33,195 bases of DNA from OM182 bacterium (GCA_004213835.1 SHAE01000009.1:1-33195), one strand, 5' to 3'; positions 8,511-17,380 are shown, counted from the stretch's first letter. The notes: a model not told the origin generated them from the letters alone. Translations and numbers: made by a program.

Positions 8511-9331
8511 TGTGCTACTCCCGCCTCGCCCTTGCTGTCCATACTGGGTTGCATTGCCTGAGACTGCTTGGCAATGGCTAGAAACTCATCAATGCTCACA
8601 TCGTCTGCTCGTTTTCCTGGGTCCACGGCCAAAGCAGTCCAATCCAGCTGTAGTGTTTTGAGTGCATTAGACATGCGTTTACGACGACCCGCAAAGGCCA
8701 GCCGCAGCACTTTATCCAGACTCTTGCGCGGTACCGTCAAAGCAGCAGGCGCACGTGGTGTTAACCTCAGGATGGAGGAATCCACCTTGGGCGGCGGATG
8801 AAAGCTCTGTGGTGGCACATCGAACAAATACTCGGCACGGACGGTTATCTGAGTCATCACGCTCAGCCGACCCCACGCCTTACTGCCTGGCTGAGCGCTA
8901 AGACGTTCGGCCATTTCTTTCTGCAGCATGAAGTGCATATCTTGAACATTGCCGGGGTGAGCAAGTACATGATCGAGCAGACGCATGATCAATGGCGAGG
9001 AAATATTGTAGGGAAGATTGCCTACGACTCGCCACGCTGGGTTCGTGGCTCCCGTCACCAGCGCTGCATTCAAATCCATGCGCAGAACATCTTGTTGCAG
9101 TACTTCGATGCCGGGAAATCTTGCAGGCAGCAATGGCGCTAAGTCACGGTCGATCTCCACGGCGAGGTAGCGAGCCAACGACGGTTGATGCAAGTACTCG
9201 GTGAGCGCCCCTTGGCCCGGACCAATCTCAAAAACATGGTGTTTTGGCTGCAAAGCCACAGCGTCAGCAATGCGCTGCAGGATCGATGCATCGTTTAAAA
9301 AGTGCTGACCAAATCGTTTACGCGGCTGCAT
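8507..9331 (-). CDS. rsmA: 16S rRNA (adenine1518/1519-N6)-dimethyltransferase RsmA (KsgA)
   Basis: Dimethylates A1518 and A1519 in helix 45 of 16S rRNA late in 30S assembly, using S-adenosylmethionine. At 274 residues it matches the family length. N-terminus PRKRFGQHFLND; SAM-binding motif I EIGPGQGALTEYL (about 36-48); acidic residue in VEIDRD; catalytic motif IV NLPYNISSPL (about 105-114); LQKEMAERL; SFHPPPKVDSSILRLTP. The C-terminal small domain carries AFAGRRKRMSNALK. It starts inside pdxA (14-nt overlap) and its stop overlaps the apaG start by 4 nt, consistent with one translationally coupled transcript. Confidence 0.98.
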   Translation of the reverse strand: MQPRKRFGQHFLNDASILQRIADAVALQPKHHVFEIGPGQGALTEYLHQPSLARYLAVEIDRDLAPLLPARFPGIEVLQQDVLRMDLNAALVTGATNPAWRVVGNLPYNISSPLIMRLLDHVLAHPGNVQDMHFMLQKEMAERLSAQPGSKAWGRLSVMTQITVRAEYLFDVPPQSFHPPPKVDSSILRLTPRAPAALTVPRKSLDKVLRLAFAGRRKRMSNALKTLQLDWTALAVDPGKRADDVSIDEFLAIAKQSQAMQPSMDSKGEAGVAH

Positions 9332-10292
9332 GGCTTCGCTTGATCAATTCAGCCGCATTGGCCATGGCGGCCCTGAACGAACCCGCATCGGCGCCGCCGC
9401 TACCTGCAAGGTCCAGCGCTGTGCCATGGTCCACCGAGGTGCGAATAAAGGGCAGACCCAGCGTGATGTTCACCGCGCTGCCAAAGCCAGAGTACTTCAG
9501 TACTGGCAAGCCTTGATCATGAAACATGGCCATGACCGCATCAGCGGCATCAAGATACTGCGGCGTAAACAGCGTATCCGCAGGCAGCGGTCCCTGTATC
9601 GCCCAACCCATAGCGCGCAGGCGTTCGCATACTGGTGCGATGACATCGATCTCTTCGCGACCCATGTGGCCAGATTCGCCAGCATGAGGGTTCAGGCCGC
9701 AGACCAATATCCGCGGATTCGGCAAGCCAAACTGAGCTTGCAGTGCCGCATAGAGAATACGCAACCGTCGCTCCAAAAGGGTTTCAGTCAGCTGTGCTGA
9801 AACTGCCTGCAGCGGTAGATGAGTGGTCGCCAAGGCAACGCGCATAGCATCGCTTGCCAGCATCATCACCACGTCCTCAACGCCTGCGCGCATGGCTAAG
9901 TGTTCAGTGTGTCCAGAAAAGTCGAAGCCTGCGTCCATCATCACGGACTTTTGCATAGGCCCGGTGACTAGCGCCGCGAACTCTCCATTCATGCAGCCTT
10001 GGACGGCGCGATCCAGCGCCTGCAGCGTGCCATCGGCATTTGCGATGCTCAGGCAACCCGGGACAACGCTCTCAGCCAGCGGGATATGCTGCACTGTGAG
10101 TTGCCCTGGTCGGTTACTCGGTGAGTCGATGCGCTGATCAATTTCCAGTGGCAATCCAAGCAGGTCTGCGCGCTGCTGCAGCATGTTGGCGTCGGCGATG
10201 ACCACCTCGGCAAGGGCTCTATCCCGCTGAGCCGCCTGAATGACCAAGTCCGGACCGATCCCGGCAGGTTCACCCGGCGTTATGGCGATCAT
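9318..10292 (-). CDS. pdxA: 4-hydroxythreonine-4-phosphate dehydrogenase PdxA
   Basis: NAD-dependent oxidation of 4-phosphohydroxy-L-threonine in the DXP-dependent pyridoxal phosphate pathway. 324 residues (E. coli 329). Signatures: ITPGEPAGIGPDLV at the N-terminus, NGEFAALVTGPMQKS, SGHTEHLA with a metal-ligand His, ATTHLPL, LVCGLNPHAGESGHMGREE, AMFHDQGLPVLKY with a second metal His, and LPFIRTSVDHGTALDLAG with the third. The start is only 2 nt downstream of the surA stop. Confidence 0.97.
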   Translation of the reverse strand: MIAITPGEPAGIGPDLVIQAAQRDRALAEVVIADANMLQQRADLLGLPLEIDQRIDSPSNRPGQLTVQHIPLAESVVPGCLSIANADGTLQALDRAVQGCMNGEFAALVTGPMQKSVMMDAGFDFSGHTEHLAMRAGVEDVVMMLASDAMRVALATTHLPLQAVSAQLTETLLERRLRILYAALQAQFGLPNPRILVCGLNPHAGESGHMGREEIDVIAPVCERLRAMGWAIQGPLPADTLFTPQYLDAADAVMAMFHDQGLPVLKYSGFGSAVNITLGLPFIRTSVDHGTALDLAGSGGADAGSFRAAMANAAELIKRSHAAA

Positions 10293-10294
10293 CG

Positions 10295-11623
10295 TTAACT
10301 CTCGTTAAGGCGCAGTTCTACGAAGGCTTCATCGCGAATTTCTTTGAGCCACTCCTGACGCTCTTCCTCGAATCGCCGTCGAAACAGCAAATCCATGGCC
10401 ATGTTACGTCGAGCCTCATCGCTCATGTCTTGTTCGCGTCGGTCCTCGACCAGCAGCAGGTGCCAGCCGAACTCGCTCTCAAACGGTGTGCTGACTTCAC
10501 CGATACCCGCCGCCATCATCACTTGGGCAAATTGGGGTACGAACTGATCTGGAGTTGACCAACCTAGGGTACCGCCATTAAGCGCACTGGCTGGATCCTC
10601 GGAAAACTCCCGCGCCAGCTCGGCAAAATCCTCGCCCGCCTGAATACGCTCATAGACGGCTTGTGCCTGGGCCTTCGCTTGCTCATTTGTGACGATTTCT
10701 GAAGGCCGAATCAGTATGTGACTGACATTGGTTTGAGCCATACGCTCGGTACCGGCGCCACGTTGATCGAGCAGCTTGATGATGTGAATGGTGGCACCAG
10801 ACGCTATAGGACCGACAATGTCGTCCACCTGCATATCAAGTACTGCATCAGCAAACAGTGTGGGTAACTCACCGGCACGACGCCACCCTAGGTCACCGCC
10901 CTCTAGTGCGGTGCTGGCTGATGACTTGGCAATCGCCATTTGTGCGAAATCTGCGCCATCGCGCAGCTCTTGCACAAGATCCTGTGCCTGCGCCACAGCG
11001 GCCTGCGCATCGGCATCGGAGGCATCGTCGGCTAACGTGCGCATGATGTGGCCCACGCGATATTCATCTGAAAACATTTGTTGGTAAAAGGGCGAGTTCA
11101 GCAGCGCCTGCACGTCTTGCTCGCTGATGGAAATACGCCGGTTAATCATGGCTCGCTGCAAACGCGTGATAATCAGCTCCGACCGGATCTCCTCGCGAAA
11201 CTGGCGGTAGTTGGTGCCATCTGCCGCTAAGGTTTGGCGGAATTCCTCCATGCTCATATTGTTGTTGTTAGCAAAGCTGCTAACAGCACGGGCGAGGGTT
11301 TCGTCGTCTACGGTTACACCTCTTTTTTCAGCTTCTTGCAGCTGGATATTCTCGATGATCAATCGCTCCATGATCTGGTTGATCAGGACATCGCTTGGTG
11401 GCATCTGCACGTTATTTTCGATCATGGAGGTACGCACCGTGTCGAGTCGCGCCATCAATTCACTTGCGAGCACCACGTCATCGTCCACAACCGCGACAAT
11501 GGCTTCGAGACGCTGGTAGTCGGCGGCGACGTTACATGACAACAATGAAAACAGTGCCATCGCACCCCAGTTACGCAGTTGGGCGATCGCACAGCGCGTC
11601 GTGAAGAATTTCAGCTTTTGCAT
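10295..11623 (-). CDS. surA: periplasmic chaperone/peptidyl-prolyl isomerase SurA
   Basis: Periplasmic chaperone that escorts outer-membrane beta-barrel proteins (including LptD) to the BAM complex. 442 residues. A signal sequence is visible (hydrophobic MALFSLLSC about residues 22-30, cleavage likely after NVAA before DYQRL). It is followed by the SurA N-terminal domain (EAIVAVVDDDVVLASELMARL), a first parvulin domain with GGDLGW, a second parvulin domain (VSHILIRPSE ... GGTLGW ... FGWHLLLVEDRR), and a C-terminal helix. The LLSC within the signal resembles a lipobox, though a type I cleavage also fits. Ribosome binding site AGGAAAA. It is directly downstream of lptD, the common lptD-surA-pdxA order. 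Confidence 0.97.
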   Translation of the reverse strand: MQKLKFFTTRCAIAQLRNWGAMALFSLLSCNVAADYQRLEAIVAVVDDDVVLASELMARLDTVRTSMIENNVQMPPSDVLINQIMERLIIENIQLQEAEKRGVTVDDETLARAVSSFANNNNMSMEEFRQTLAADGTNYRQFREEIRSELIITRLQRAMINRRISISEQDVQALLNSPFYQQMFSDEYRVGHIMRTLADDASDADAQAAVAQAQDLVQELRDGADFAQMAIAKSSASTALEGGDLGWRRAGELPTLFADAVLDMQVDDIVGPIASGATIHIIKLLDQRGAGTERMAQTNVSHILIRPSEIVTNEQAKAQAQAVYERIQAGEDFAELAREFSEDPASALNGGTLGWSTPDQFVPQFAQVMMAAGIGEVSTPFESEFGWHLLLVEDRREQDMSDEARRNMAMDLLFRRRFEEERQEWLKEIRDEAFVELRLNES

Positions 11624-11684
11624 AATCTAAGTTTTCCTGATGTGTGTTGGCGGATACACCTGAGCCTGCAACCGCCTATCGATG

Positions 11685-14186
11685 CTAACGGCTTCCCATC
11701 GGTGCACCGTAACCGTAGATGCTGCGACGCAACAAGGTCTCTACCTTACTGCCGATACCCGCAAGCCCCTTTAACTCAACCTCTAACAACACCCCTCGAT
11801 CGGTGCGCAATTCGTTTACCGGCAAAAGCGCTTGCGGTAAGCCAAAGTCTCGATAGCTCGGGTTTTCCAAATACTGGCGAGCGATGAGCCTTAGCTTGAT
11901 GCAGCAGTCGTCGTACTCCACACCGACAAAGGCTTCTAGGGTGCGCTGGCTTGCCAAATCGTAGTGCCAACGGCCGGTGACCGCCAGATGCTGACTGAGC
12001 GGTGCATATGTCGACAACTCGGCCTGCTTAATATTCACCACGTCGCGCTGGTTGAAACCCATATTATAAACCCTGCGACCTGACCCGCGCAGGTGTAATG
12101 AGGCACGCACCTCTTCCCATTCGCCTCGATCCCGATGCCAAAGCTGCCAGCCGCGCAGCTGTATGTTAGGCGACACCTCAACGGTTTGCTCCGCCGCGAT
12201 TAGATCCCCTGTGCCGATATCGGCTTGCCCAAACAATTGCACGCGAGGATTCGATAGATGCTGCAAGTAGCCGAGACTGAGCGCTGCGCGCTCGCGCCCA
12301 CTGTTCTGCAGCAGACGAGTTGTCGCGGCCAATGTCAGGCGGTCAGCATCGCCAATCCGGTCGAGACCCACATATCGGTTGTCGGCAAATAGGGCATCGA
12401 AAGCCAGACTTCGAGGAATGGTATCAAACCCCGGCAGGTCATCTTGGTCTTCATACTCTTGGTAGAGATAAAACACGCGAGGCTCTAGGGTTTGCGTCCA
12501 TTGCCGATCAGCCCACTTCAAATCGCGCTCGAAAATCAGGCCGGTATCTAGACTGAAAAATCCCACGCCACGATCTGGTTCAGTATTTGCGAGGTCACCC
12601 GATGGGCTGGTGCCTACCAATTGGTCGAGATCGTACTGGGTAAATTTATACCCACCCTGCAGCGACCAATAACCCCCTTTACCATCTCGACGATAGCCAA
12701 TTGACGGTTGCAGGTGGGTTCTACGACCTTCAACGCCGGGTGATGCATTGGCAAATCCAGACAAACGGCCCTGCCGTTGATCGAACTCGGCGACCTGTGC
12801 TTGCAAAGCCCAGCCGAAACCTCGACCCATGGGATTGCTGCGGTAGTTCAGCTGCAGCGCCGGGCTAACCTTGTAGTCTGAAATATTCAGTTCATCCAGG
12901 CGCTGAAAGCCTACGGCATATAGGCTTAAGTCAAGATGGTCGGTTACATAGGCAACCTCGGCAAACTGCTGTAGCGCGTTCGGGTTGGTTAGGCCCACAT
13001 AGGAGTCTAGATCGCGGAAAAAATCTCGATCGCTGCTACGGGCAAAATCTACGCGTGTACTCAGCGATCCCATCTCTCCCCGCTGCTGCAAAGCAAACAA
13101 CCAACGATCTGCAGGTTCAAACGGCCCAGCTACGCGATCACCGCCCAGAGCCTTGTAGATGTCGCGATCAAAATAACCGTTGTACAAATCATCCGAGGGA
13201 AGGAACGAGACGTTGGCTTCTGCAACGTTGCTTTGTTTGGCATAGCTCAGCTGCCCGTCAATGCCGACGCCTCGTCGACTGACCCATCGAGGTGCCAGCG
13301 TGGCACTGAGCGCGTCATCAAGCTGCCAGTAATACGGAAACTGGGCTTCCAAACCGTCTTGGCTGCTCAGACCACCCGTTGGCATTTGCCATCCCGTCGT
13401 CCGACTACCGTCCATCGACACCCGCATGCGCGGCAGATAGGCAACCGGGATCGACCTCACTTTAAGCACCGCGCCGTTGGCCTGGGCGAAACCCTCGCCC
13501 TGGTTAATCTCCAGTCGGTCAACACCCAGCGACCAACCCTGATTGCCGGGTGAGCAACGAGTCAGCTCCGCGTCTTTCAGCACCACTTGGCCTGACTCGC
13601 CCTGTACCAAGGATGCCGCCGACCCACGCAATTGCTGCTCCAGCAACAACCACTGCACACCACCAAGCTGCAATGTCTCTCCCTGCAGGCCGATCTCTGC
13701 GCGCTGACCTTGAACGATCAAGTTCGGCTCAGTCACCAACAAGCCCTGGGGAAAGCGTATTTTTTGGTCTGCTTGCTCAAGCAAGGCACTGTCAGCCTGC
13801 AACAATCGCTGGCCATCGCGAATCAACACGTTGCCCTGCAGCGCAACTTGTCCGTCGCGTTGACCTGTCAAACGATCGAGCTCGGCAGTAATCAGGCGTT
13901 CACCAGCGTTATCAGTCTTTGCGTTAGCGGCCGGTGGGGTAACTGGCGCAATGTAGCCCCCTAAGCACTGACCGAAATGCTCTGCACTTGGCATCAAGGC
14001 GGGTCGGTAAAGACGCAGCGCTAGGTCACTAGCGAGATCCCGCGCAGACGCGTCAGCCCGCGTTGCCGGCATGGTGCTTGCTGAGCGATCGGCACTTGTC
14101 TCGCGTTCTTGTGCTACGGAAATTCCAGTGCACAGAAGGAGTACTAGCGAGATAGACCGTTTGCAACGGCTAAGGGAGGATTTCAT
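11685..14186 (-). CDS. lptD: LPS-assembly protein LptD
   Basis: Outer-membrane beta-barrel that, with LptE plugged inside, inserts lipopolysaccharide into the outer leaflet. 833 residues from ATG 14186 (a GTG one codon upstream is the alternative). N-terminal signal (hydrophobic ISLVLLLCTGISVAQ), then an OstA/LptA-like jellyroll (about 95-250, e.g. LQGNVLIRDGQRLLQADSA and CSPGNQGWSLGVDRLEIN) and the barrel. All four disulfide cysteines known from E. coli have counterparts: FGQC (C75 with the GTG start), TRCSPG, and the adjacent pair in VEYDDCCIKL near the C-terminus, so oxidative maturation is likely conserved; DsbD encoded in this window supports periplasmic thiol chemistry. No ribosome binding site; a TATCAT box stands exactly 6 nt upstream of the ATG. 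Confidence 0.96.
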   Translation of the reverse strand: MKSSLSRCKRSISLVLLLCTGISVAQERETSADRSASTMPATRADASARDLASDLALRLYRPALMPSAEHFGQCLGGYIAPVTPPAANAKTDNAGERLITAELDRLTGQRDGQVALQGNVLIRDGQRLLQADSALLEQADQKIRFPQGLLVTEPNLIVQGQRAEIGLQGETLQLGGVQWLLLEQQLRGSAASLVQGESGQVVLKDAELTRCSPGNQGWSLGVDRLEINQGEGFAQANGAVLKVRSIPVAYLPRMRVSMDGSRTTGWQMPTGGLSSQDGLEAQFPYYWQLDDALSATLAPRWVSRRGVGIDGQLSYAKQSNVAEANVSFLPSDDLYNGYFDRDIYKALGGDRVAGPFEPADRWLFALQQRGEMGSLSTRVDFARSSDRDFFRDLDSYVGLTNPNALQQFAEVAYVTDHLDLSLYAVGFQRLDELNISDYKVSPALQLNYRSNPMGRGFGWALQAQVAEFDQRQGRLSGFANASPGVEGRRTHLQPSIGYRRDGKGGYWSLQGGYKFTQYDLDQLVGTSPSGDLANTEPDRGVGFFSLDTGLIFERDLKWADRQWTQTLEPRVFYLYQEYEDQDDLPGFDTIPRSLAFDALFADNRYVGLDRIGDADRLTLAATTRLLQNSGRERAALSLGYLQHLSNPRVQLFGQADIGTGDLIAAEQTVEVSPNIQLRGWQLWHRDRGEWEEVRASLHLRGSGRRVYNMGFNQRDVVNIKQAELSTYAPLSQHLAVTGRWHYDLASQRTLEAFVGVEYDDCCIKLRLIARQYLENPSYRDFGLPQALLPVNELRTDRGVLLEVELKGLAGIGSKVETLLRRSIYGYGAPMGSR

Positions 14187-14192
14187 CACGGC

Positions 14193-14198
14193 ATGATA
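14193..14198 (-). promoter_or_regulatory. -10 element of the lptD operon positioned for a leaderless mRNA
   Basis: Minus strand TATCAT (14198-14193) followed by GCCGTG and then ATG (14186). Spacing predicts transcription starting at the A of the ATG. No ribosome binding site is present. The -35 window (14221-14216) coincides with the amgK -10 box on the other strand. Confidence 0.5.
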
Positions 14199-14217
14199 AA
14201 AGAATTGGCTCTAGGGA

Positions 14218-14223
14218 TATAAT
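14218..14223 (+). promoter_or_regulatory. -10 element of amgK-murU positioned for a leaderless mRNA
   Basis: Perfect TATAAT at 14218-14223, then CAAATC and the GTG start at 14230. The 6-nt spacing puts transcription start on the GTG itself. The -35 window (14195-14200) overlaps the lptD -10 box, so the two divergent promoters are interlocked. Confidence 0.55.
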
Positions 14224-14229
14224 CAAATC

Positions 14230-15279
14230 GTGTCATCACTCAAACCTACAGCTCATTCACTCCGCGACTGGTGTGCCCGGCAGCTGCACACGCTGTCGCC
14301 GTCCTCTGACCAGATTGCGCTGCAGCCGCTGCGAGTGGAGGCCAGCCATCGCGCGTTTTATCGCCTAGAGGACACCTCAACGGACAGCTCTTGGGTCGCC
14401 ATGTCGAGCCCACCCGAGCTCGAAAATAATGCGCAATTCGTTGCCCTGGCCGAGCTATTTCACGGCCTCGGCACCCCACGACTTTTGGCCGGCGATCACG
14501 ACCACGGTTTTTTCCTGATGGAAGATTTGGGTTCAGACCACTTATCCGATGCCTACGCGCGAGTAGGCGGCAATCAGGAGGCGCTGACAGCTATCCTCGA
14601 TCTTGCACTCGACACCCTGCAGCCGTGGCAGCAATTCACCGACGCGCAAATACCGCCCTATACCGAAGACCGGCTCATCATGGAATTTGACCTATGCGCT
14701 GAATGGTTTGCGGCTAGCCTCATGTCGCTACCGCCATCTGTGCAAGACGAGACCACCTTGGCAGCAACTCGATCCACTTTGATTGACGCCATGCTCGAGC
14801 AGCCACAAGTGTGCGTTCACAGGGACTACCACTGCCGGAATTTGTTATTGACTGACGAGGCTCGCAATCGCCGCATTGGCATTGTGGATTTTCAGGATGC
14901 GCTTATTGGCCCAGTGCTCTACGACGTAGCTTCACTGCTACAGGACTGTTATGCGCTGCACGATAAGACAGTGATCGCGGCTGCGCTGCATCGATTCGCG
15001 TCAAAGAGTCCGCTGTTGACCGCGATAGCACCCGAGCAGATTGCGTGGTGGCATGATGCCTGCGCCATTCAACGTCAGATTAAAGCTGCGGGTATTTTTG
15101 CGCGCCTGCATCTGCGTGACGGCAAATCCAGCCATCTACATTACATTCCTTCTGTGCTCACCCGAGCAGCGGCGCTTGCTGCAACTCACGAAGCAACGCA
15201 GGGGCTCTCGCCATTGCTGATCCATTGGGCTGAAGAAGCGGCCACCAACCCTTTGCTGGCAAAGAGTCCCGCCACATGA
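14230..15279 (+). CDS. amgK: N-acetylmuramate/N-acetylglucosamine anomeric kinase AmgK
   Basis: Aminoglycoside-phosphotransferase-fold kinase of 349 residues. By homology and by pairing with murU it phosphorylates MurNAc (and GlcNAc) at C1 in peptidoglycan recycling. The phosphotransferase loop VCVHRDYHCRNLLL (about 195-208, catalytic Asp and metal Asn) and the metal-binding IGIVDFQDALIGPVLYD (about 217-232) are clear. The N-terminal lobe has VEASHRAFYRL in place of the kinase glycine-rich strand. The start is GTG; the next in-frame ATG is 57 codons in and would remove the N-lobe. It overlaps murU by 4 nt (ATGA). Divergence from lptD matches Pseudomonas. The kinase fold alone would allow other small-molecule substrates; the neighbour makes AmgK the best call. 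Confidence 0.88.
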   Translation: MSSLKPTAHSLRDWCARQLHTLSPSSDQIALQPLRVEASHRAFYRLEDTSTDSSWVAMSSPPELENNAQFVALAELFHGLGTPRLLAGDHDHGFFLMEDLGSDHLSDAYARVGGNQEALTAILDLALDTLQPWQQFTDAQIPPYTEDRLIMEFDLCAEWFAASLMSLPPSVQDETTLAATRSTLIDAMLEQPQVCVHRDYHCRNLLLTDEARNRRIGIVDFQDALIGPVLYDVASLLQDCYALHDKTVIAAALHRFASKSPLLTAIAPEQIAWWHDACAIQRQIKAAGIFARLHLRDGKSSHLHYIPSVLTRAAALAATHEATQGLSPLLIHWAEEAATNPLLAKSPAT

Positions 15280-15941
15280 AGACCATGGTACTGGCCGCCG
15301 GTAAGGGCACGCGCCTAGCGCCGCTCACCGACAAAACGCCCAAACCCTTGCTGCCAGTAGATGGCAAGCCACTGATTTTTCATCTACTGACGCAGCTGCG
15401 GCAAGCGGGAGTCAACGAGGTGGTGATCAATACCCACCATCTTGGCGAGCAAATCGAGCAGGCCCTCGGCGGCCTCGACCCTTCCGGCATACGCGTGCAC
15501 TTCAGTCGCGAAAACCAATTGTTAGAAACGGGCGGCGGCATCAAAAAAGCGCTGCCAATTCTGCAGCAACCCATGTTTTGGTTATGCAATGCCGACATCT
15601 TTTCCGACTTTGATTTCAACACCTTGCCGACACAGCTACTTGGAAACGATCTTGCACACCTAGTGCTGGTGCCGAAACCTGCCAGCCGGGATGCCGGCGA
15701 TTTCGACTATGCCGATGGACGCATCACTTCCCGAGACGGCGACTACGTCTATGCCGGCATCGCGCTGCTTCATCGAGATCTGTTTAAAGGCTCACCCGAT
15801 GGCCCGTTTTCAGTGCGGGATCTACTATTTGCAGCCACGGCGCAGAACAGGGTCGCCGCGCAAGTGCATTCAGGAGCGTGGACAGATATCGGCACGCCAG
15901 ATGACTATCAGCGCATCAAGGGGCCAACTCAAACACCCTAG
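15276..15941 (+). CDS. murU: N-acetylmuramate alpha-1-phosphate uridylyltransferase MurU
   Basis: Nucleotidyltransferase that makes UDP-MurNAc from MurNAc-1-phosphate and UTP, the second step of the recycling shunt that bypasses MurA (and so reduces dependence on the fosfomycin target). 221 residues (Pseudomonas putida enzyme about 223). N-terminal signature LAAGKGTRLAPLTDKTPKPLLPV (GxGxRxxP...KP), INTHHLGEQI, LLETGGGIKKAL, the metal-binding NADIFSD (about 109-115), and GAWTDIGTPDDY near the C-terminus with the second metal Asp. The ATG overlaps the amgK stop. Confidence 0.9.
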   Translation: MKTMVLAAGKGTRLAPLTDKTPKPLLPVDGKPLIFHLLTQLRQAGVNEVVINTHHLGEQIEQALGGLDPSGIRVHFSRENQLLETGGGIKKALPILQQPMFWLCNADIFSDFDFNTLPTQLLGNDLAHLVLVPKPASRDAGDFDYADGRITSRDGDYVYAGIALLHRDLFKGSPDGPFSVRDLLFAATAQNRVAAQVHSGAWTDIGTPDDYQRIKGPTQTP

Positions 15942-16018
15942 CGCCCGGTGTCAGATGAAAAAGCCACGCATCTGCATAAAGCTCAGTTAACATAACGTTT
16001 TTCGTCGCAAAGATTGCT

Positions 16019-16696
16019 ATGACACCTCCCACACCCCCTTGGATATGCCCGTCCATATTGGCCGCAGACTTTGCCCGCCTCGGCGAGGAAGTCTCTGATG
16101 TGCTGGCGGCTGGCGCCGACACCATTCATTTTGATGTGATGGATAACCACTACGTACCCAATCTATCCGTTGGGCCACTGGTGCTCAGCGCCCTACGTAA
16201 AGCTGGCATCGACGCCTGCATCGATGTGCACTTGATGGTCAAACCCGTTGACCGATTAGTGGAGGATTTTCTGGCCGCCGGTGCAGACTTTATTACCGTG
16301 CACCCCGAATCGAGTGAACACCTACATCGCACGCTCTCGATGATCCGCGATGGCGGTGCAAGGGCAGGATTGGTCTTTAATCCGGCGACACCTCTACAAG
16401 CCTTGGAACCGGTCATCGACCTCGTTGATCTGGTGCTCATCATGTCAGTCAACCCAGGGTTCGGCGGCCAAGCCTTTATTCCGTCGAGTCTGGAAAAACT
16501 TCGGCAAGCTCGAGGCATGATTGATGCCTGTGGTCGAGATATTCGGCTGCAGATCGACGGCGGAATCAAGATCGACAACATTGGCGCAGCGGCAGCGGCG
16601 GGAGCGGACGCCTTTGTGGCGGGCACCGCCATATTCGGTGCGGACAACTATGCGGCCACCATCAGCGCCATGCGCAACGAAATAGCCGACGCCTAG
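16019..16696 (+). CDS. rpe: ribulose-phosphate 3-epimerase
   Basis: Interconverts ribulose-5-phosphate and xylulose-5-phosphate in the pentose phosphate pathway. 225 residues, TIM barrel. Conserved elements in order: [14 protein letters not shown] with the catalytic Asp, [14 protein letters not shown] with the metal His and Asp, DVHLMV with the second His, [20 protein letters not shown], and [11 protein letters not shown] with the second catalytic Asp. Located 77 nt after murU and 5 nt before gph; rpe-gph-trpE is the order in Pseudomonas. Confidence 0.97.
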   Translation: MTPPTPPWICPSILAADFARLGEEVSDVLAAGADTIHFDVMDNHYVPNLSVGPLVLSALRKAGIDACIDVHLMVKPVDRLVEDFLAAGADFITVHPESSEHLHRTLSMIRDGGARAGLVFNPATPLQALEPVIDLVDLVLIMSVNPGFGGQAFIPSSLEKLRQARGMIDACGRDIRLQIDGGIKIDNIGAAAAAGADAFVAGTAIFGADNYAATISAMRNEIADA

Positions 16697-16701
16697 CCTT
16701 C

Positions 16702-17364
16702 ATGTTGCGCCAATACGATGCCTATCTTTTCGATCTAGACGGCACCCTAGTTGATACCGCGCCAGATCTCGGTCAGGCACTTAACGCCAGCTTGCGCAAT
16801 GCCGGTTTCCCCGGCGTCACCACCGATCAGGCAAGACAGTGGATTGGCTTCGGCGCGCGCTACTCACTCAGCCAAGCCATTGAGCACCACCAACTTGTGC
16901 TCACAACATCTGCAACAGATGAGCTGCTTGAAGAGTTTCTAAACTTCTATGCAGGGCATGTCGCCGACGCGAGCACGCCCTATGACAGTGTCATCGACAC
17001 GTTGGACGCATTGCACGATGCCGACGCAAAGCTTGCTGTGGTTACCAACAAACCCGCGCGCTTTACGCTGCCTTTGCTGTCCGCTCTATCTTTGGATGGC
17101 TACTTCGAGTCGGTCATCAGTGGCGATACCGCCCCTCAGCCTAAGCCTGCCGCAGACCCCATACTGCTGTGCTTAAAGGAACTGAACATTGGCATAGACC
17201 AAGCATTGATGGTGGGAGATTCCAGCGCTGACGTTGGCGCAGCCAAGGCCGCAGGTGTTGATGTCGCCTGTTTTCGCCATGGCTACAACCACGGTATGGA
17301 TGTGCATGCCATGGAACCCAACTTCGTCTTTGATCGGATGCGCGAAATACTGCCAACCATTTGA
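16702..17364 (+). CDS. gph: phosphoglycolate phosphatase (HAD family)
   Basis: Dephosphorylates 2-phosphoglycolate, a product of oxidative DNA damage repair. 220 residues. HAD motif I FDLDGTLVDTAPDL (nucleophile and acid Asp, about residues 10-23), motif II VVTNKP, motif III Lys in QPKPAADP, and motif IV MVGDSSADVGAAKAAG (about 170-185). A Gph/MupP ambiguity exists: in Pseudomonas the neighbouring recycling pathway uses MupP (MurNAc-6-phosphate phosphatase), also a HAD protein of about 220 residues. Its position next to rpe favours Gph, but the nearby amgK-murU pair makes MupP activity worth considering. Confidence 0.87.
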   Translation: MLRQYDAYLFDLDGTLVDTAPDLGQALNASLRNAGFPGVTTDQARQWIGFGARYSLSQAIEHHQLVLTTSATDELLEEFLNFYAGHVADASTPYDSVIDTLDALHDADAKLAVVTNKPARFTLPLLSALSLDGYFESVISGDTAPQPKPAADPILLCLKELNIGIDQALMVGDSSADVGAAKAAGVDVACFRHGYNHGMDVHAMEPNFVFDRMREILPTI

Positions 17365-17380
17365 TCATTGGCGCGCCCTT

